From contig NZ_FOEP01000006.1 in NCBI RefSeq assembly GCF_900110775.1, positions 1-64,000 on the forward strand: a stretch of 64,000 nucleotides of DNA. Reading direction: 5' to 3'. The translations under genes and the position numbers were made by a program. The stretch is from Thalassovita taeanensis (GTDB lineage: Bacteria > Pseudomonadota > Alphaproteobacteria > Rhodobacterales > Rhodobacteraceae). Below, piece by piece: positions 63,118 to 64,000 of the stretch (position 1 is its first letter; every line of letters begins with the position of its first letter). The notes under the pieces were generated by a model, which saw only the letters and a program-made list of their open reading frames with translations, had not been told where the DNA came from and did not search any database.

Positions 63118-64000
63118 TTCCGTTTCTGATCTATGTGGCGATCTTTCTGTTGTCCTTCGCCGTGGTGCGCGGCGGGCTGAGGCGGTATTTCACGCGGCGG
63201 GATTTCACCTCGCTCAAGACCGTGACCTTTGGCGACGAAAGCGCCGTGCGCCCCGACCGGGCGGCCAGCGTGATTTCGGTTCTGACGATTTTCCTGCTGT
63301 GGGGTGCGTTCACCGGCAGCAAGTGGGTGCCGGTGCATGCGCCGGGGCCGTTCTTGGGCGACACCTCGTTCACCTATACGGCCGAGGCGGCGGACGGTAG
63401 CCGCGACGATGCGGTGGTGCATGCGCGGGTGTTCCGGCTGGGCGAGACGGTCGAGGCACCTGTGGTGGCGCCGGGCGCGGGGTTTGCCAAGGATGATGTG
63501 GTCACGGTGGCGGCCTGGCGGTCGGCGCTGATCCGGGCCGATGCCAACGATACACTGACACGCAAGGACGGGGCCAGGGTCGTGGCCATCGACGGTCAGC
63601 CGATTGCCCCCGGTGGCGCGGTGATCACCGATGCGGGCCGGGTGGCGATGACGCCCAAGGGCACGCTGAATTATGCCCCTCCCAAAGGTATGCAGATGGA
63701 GCCGATCTGGCTGCCCCCGCCCGAGGCCGTGGTATCCCGCGTCGGCGAGATCGCGCGCGAGGGCTATCAGAACTTCACCCTGTGGCAGCATCTGGGCTGG
63801 TCGCTTTACCGGGTGGTCGCGGGATTTCTGCTGGGCGCGCTGGTCGGTATTCCGCTGGGCTATGCCATGGGGCTCAGCGATTGGTTCCGCGGCTGGTTTG
63901 ACCCGATCGTCGAATTCATGCGCCCGGTGCCACCGCTGGCGCTGATCCCGCTGGTGATCATCTGGGCCGGGATCGGTGAAAGCGGCAAGATCATCCTGCT
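63114..64000 (+). CDS. tauC: taurine ABC transporter permease TauC, partial
   Basis: Starts ATG ATT CCG at 63114 and is open to the window end (about 296 residues seen). It has an N-terminal membrane segment (FLIYVAIFLLSFAVV) and a second one (VISVLTIFLLWGAF). A periplasmic insert of roughly 120 residues follows. Near the window end comes the permease core: LYRVVAGFLLGALVGIPLGY and RPVPPLALIPLVIIWAGIGE. The long insert is larger than in enteric TauC; I recall such extended forms in Roseobacters. The 3' end lies beyond the window. Confidence 0.9.
   Translation, partial: MIPFLIYVAIFLLSFAVVRGGLRRYFTRRDFTSLKTVTFGDESAVRPDRAASVISVLTIFLLWGAFTGSKWVPVHAPGPFLGDTSFTYTAEAADGSRDDAVVHARVFRLGETVEAPVVAPGAGFAKDDVVTVAAWRSALIRADANDTLTRKDGARVVAIDGQPIAPGGAVITDAGRVAMTPKGTLNYAPPKGMQMEPIWLPPPEAVVSRVGEIAREGYQNFTLWQHLGWSLYRVVAGFLLGALVGIPLGYAMGLSDWFRGWFDPIVEFMRPVPPLALIPLVIIWAGIGESGKIIL

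Overview
The window looks like chromosome of a marine Roseobacter-group alphaproteobacterium (Rhodobacteraceae). The right-hand part (about 26.8-64 kb) is GC-rich, densely packed DNA with typical Rhodobacteraceae genes: a DUF6280-type protein, a PopZ-like protein beside tolC, cobQ, a DUF1523 operon, and a taurine cluster with TauR, Tpa, Xsc and SoeABC. The species cannot be fixed from the sequence alone.

Region 1 (1-6.1 kb) is IS-rich accessory DNA: the end of an IS3-family element, a decayed second IS3-type transposase, an FkbM methyltransferase, a small IS remnant, a secreted RTX calcium-binding protein, and a tyrosine integrase split in two by a frame change at a run of six A. Region 2 (6.1-26.7 kb) is a genomic island in a tRNA-Cys(GCA) gene. 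The intact tRNA is at 26624-26697 and a displaced 3' tRNA end is at 6105-6153. The island holds an IS481 remnant; a translationally coupled three-gene cassette with a TIGR04255-type protein; a replication module with a possible small-terminase-like protein, a primase-helicase, a cluster of GTGACG repeats that may be an origin, and a serine recombinase; and a four-gene defence module (C5 DNA methyltransferase, MORC/MutL-like GHKL ATPase, Z1 helicase, DUF4420 PD-(D/E)XK protein). A possible decayed NotI-like endonuclease, an excisionase-like gene and a second tyrosine integrase follow, the last abutting the tRNA.

Region 3 (26.8-48.5 kb) is core-like: an isoaspartyl methyltransferase-family protein, a TolC-family protein, a PopZ-like protein, cobQ, efp, gabD, an esterase, a P1 peptidase, creatinase, a cupin, ArsR with an ArsP-type permease, Ohr/OhrR, and a six- to seven-gene operon (TelA-like coiled coil, unknown protein, AAA+ ATPase, membrane coiled-coil protein, unknown protein, small membrane protein, DUF1523). 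That last operon is the best candidate here for a conserved but undescribed cellular system.

Region 4 (48.5-64 kb) encodes complete taurine dissimilation. TauABC imports taurine, Tpa transaminates it to sulfoacetaldehyde, Xsc releases sulfite and acetyl phosphate, Pta and AckA recover acetyl-CoA or ATP, and the cytoplasmic SoeABC oxidises sulfite to sulfate. TauR is the likely regulator. A HupE-type metal permease gene is embedded in the cluster. tauC runs off the window end.
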